Part shown: in pieces, positions 6,404 through 7,078 of the stretch
Layout: every line of letters starts with the position of its first letter
Numbering within the stretch: the stretch's first letter is position 1
Source: an uncultured Burkholderiales bacterium
Lineage (GTDB): Bacteria; Pseudomonadota; Gammaproteobacteria; Burkholderiales; Burkholderiaceae_C
Length of the DNA stretch: 7,078 nt
Direction of reading: 5' to 3'
NCBI GenBank assembly: GCA_903925445.1
Contig: CAIYFE010000083.1
Location: 1-7,078 of the forward strand
Position numbers and translations under genes: made by a program
The notes under the pieces: generated by a model
What the model was told of the DNA's origin: nothing
The model's input: the letters and a program-made list of their open reading frames with translations, nothing else
The model's database searches: none

Positions 6404-6913
6404 TTATAGAGATTTTAGAACTGTGTAAGCGCCAGCATAGGCTTCTAACCCTAGGTGAATCACCGTGGCCACGTCTTTTCCCACTTCTTGACGAAATTCG
6501 GCCTCTGTTTGCGCCACGGCTTGCTCAAAGGCGCGCAACCAAGCCAAGCCCGTTGGGGTGAACACGATGCGCTTGGCGCGTGCGTCTTGTGGGTCGTTTT
6601 GGCGCTCCACCAAGCCCCACGCCTCGCACTGAGTCACCAAGTCGCCCATGGCTTGCTTGGTCATGCCCGCGCTGAGCGCCAGCTCGCTCAATCGCGAGCC
6701 TTGCAAACTCAAATGCCGCGTGATATGGACATGCGCCGCGCTGATTTGCTCCCGCGCCGCCAAATTGGACAACGCCAGCGGCACATCCACGTTGTGCGCC
6801 ATGAGGTAGAGCACACGGTCGTCAAAACGCCGCATGGCGTGGCCGAGCAAGCGCCCCAAGTGGGTTTGCCGCCAATCGTTCGGAGGCTTTGGAGTTTCTG
6901 TCAAATTCGCCAT
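6404..6913 (-). CDS. MarR-family transcriptional regulator
   Basis: MarR proteins are dimeric winged-helix regulators that usually repress their own and a divergent gene and release DNA on binding a small ligand. This protein has 169 residues from ATG 6913. A dimerising helix lies near 17-40, followed by helices and the DNA-binding region at about 56-125. SRLSELALSAGMTKQAMGDL at 73-92 is the helix-turn-helix, LVERQNDPQDARAKRIVFT at 101-119 is the wing with the typical DPxDxR-type motif, and a C-terminal dimerisation helix closes the protein. The start is uncertain: no good Shine-Dalgarno site stands before ATG 6913, and TTG 6940 would add nine residues with no better site. It leads the minus-strand cluster and is divergent from the gene beginning at 7056, the classic MarR arrangement. 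No cysteine pair suggestive of redox sensing is seen. Confidence 0.92.
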   Translation of the reverse strand: MANLTETPKPPNDWRQTHLGRLLGHAMRRFDDRVLYLMAHNVDVPLALSNLAAREQISAAHVHITRHLSLQGSRLSELALSAGMTKQAMGDLVTQCEAWGLVERQNDPQDARAKRIVFTPTGLAWLRAFEQAVAQTEAEFRQEVGKDVATVIHLGLEAYAGAYTVLKSL

Positions 6914-7055
6914 GCTCAAATGGTAAGGCAAACTGACCAAAAAATCTATTTACTTGTTTTGACTTTGCGGTAAAGTACTGGTCAAGCATCCAGTTGTTGT
7001 TAAACACAGTGATTGGACATTTTGGGTAAGTCCTTGATTCCACGGAGATTTGTAC
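6914..7055. promoter_or_regulatory. Divergent promoter region between the MarR gene and the right-edge gene
   Basis: This AT-richer interval of 142 bases should hold both promoters. For the MarR gene a weak candidate on the minus strand is TTTACC (6974-6969) with TAAATA (6952-6947), spaced 16 bases. On the plus strand TTGACT (6959-6964) resembles a -35 box, but no good -10 lies at the right distance. Several inverted repeats cluster at 6951-6985 and are listed as a candidate operator. The right-edge gene has a Shine-Dalgarno site GGAG at 7044-7047. Confidence 0.5.
6959..6985. promoter_or_regulatory. Candidate MarR operator (nested dyads)
   Basis: ACTTT (6962-6966) and AAAGT (6972-6976) form a perfect inverted repeat around gcggt. 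An outer pair TTGAC (6959-6963) and GTCAA (6981-6985) encloses it, though with a different centre, and TACTT (6951-6955) pairs with AAGTA (6973-6977). A dyad of about 15 bases overlapping a divergent promoter is typical of MarR operators. Binding is inferred from position only. Confidence 0.35.
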
Positions 7056-7078
7056 ATGAACATGAAAGCCGCCCCCGA
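7056..7078 (+). CDS. Start of an unidentified gene, cut by window edge
   Basis: ATG at 7056 opens a frame reading Met-Asn-Met-Lys-Ala-Ala-Pro to the edge. GGAG at 7044-7047, eight bases upstream, is a good Shine-Dalgarno site, and the position opposite a MarR gene fits a regulated target. A second in-frame ATG lies at 7062. Too little is visible to name a product. Confidence 0.6.

Overview
The window looks like chromosomal DNA of a betaproteobacterium of the order Burkholderiales, most likely family Comamonadaceae. This is an inference from protein style, moderate-to-high GC, dense coding and gene content; no rRNA or other marker is present. There are eight annotatable protein genes: six complete, one cut at the left edge and one cut at the right edge. 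I see no tRNA, rRNA, CRISPR array, insertion sequence or prophage gene, and no gene-free stretch over 300 bases.

Left region (1-1895, minus strand): a type IA topoisomerase of the TopB (topoisomerase III) class that runs off the left edge. Its 106-base divergent upstream region (1896-2001) contains a perfect 43-base alternating pyrimidine-purine tract, a sequence class that can flip to Z-DNA under negative supercoiling.

Centre left (2002-4245, plus strand): four closely packed genes that probably form one transcription unit. They are a small SET-domain protein-lysine methyltransferase with a post-SET cysteine motif and a lysine-rich tail, a biotin-protein ligase (birA) without a DNA-binding domain, a 66-residue single-span membrane protein resembling the N-terminus of SPOR-type proteins, and a beta-class-like glutathione S-transferase.

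Right region (4235-6913, minus strand): a MarR-family regulator, an OmpR-family response regulator and a TctE/QseC-like sensor histidine kinase, transcribed in that order. The kinase and the glutathione transferase overlap tail to tail by 11 bases. Upstream of the MarR gene a 142-base divergent region (6914-7055) with several dyads leads to a plus-strand gene of which only the first codons are visible.

Most of this is ordinary chromosomal gene content. The most unusual point is the topB/SET divergent junction, where a potential supercoiling-responsive DNA structure lies between a topoisomerase gene and a gene for a eukaryote-like lysine methyltransferase.
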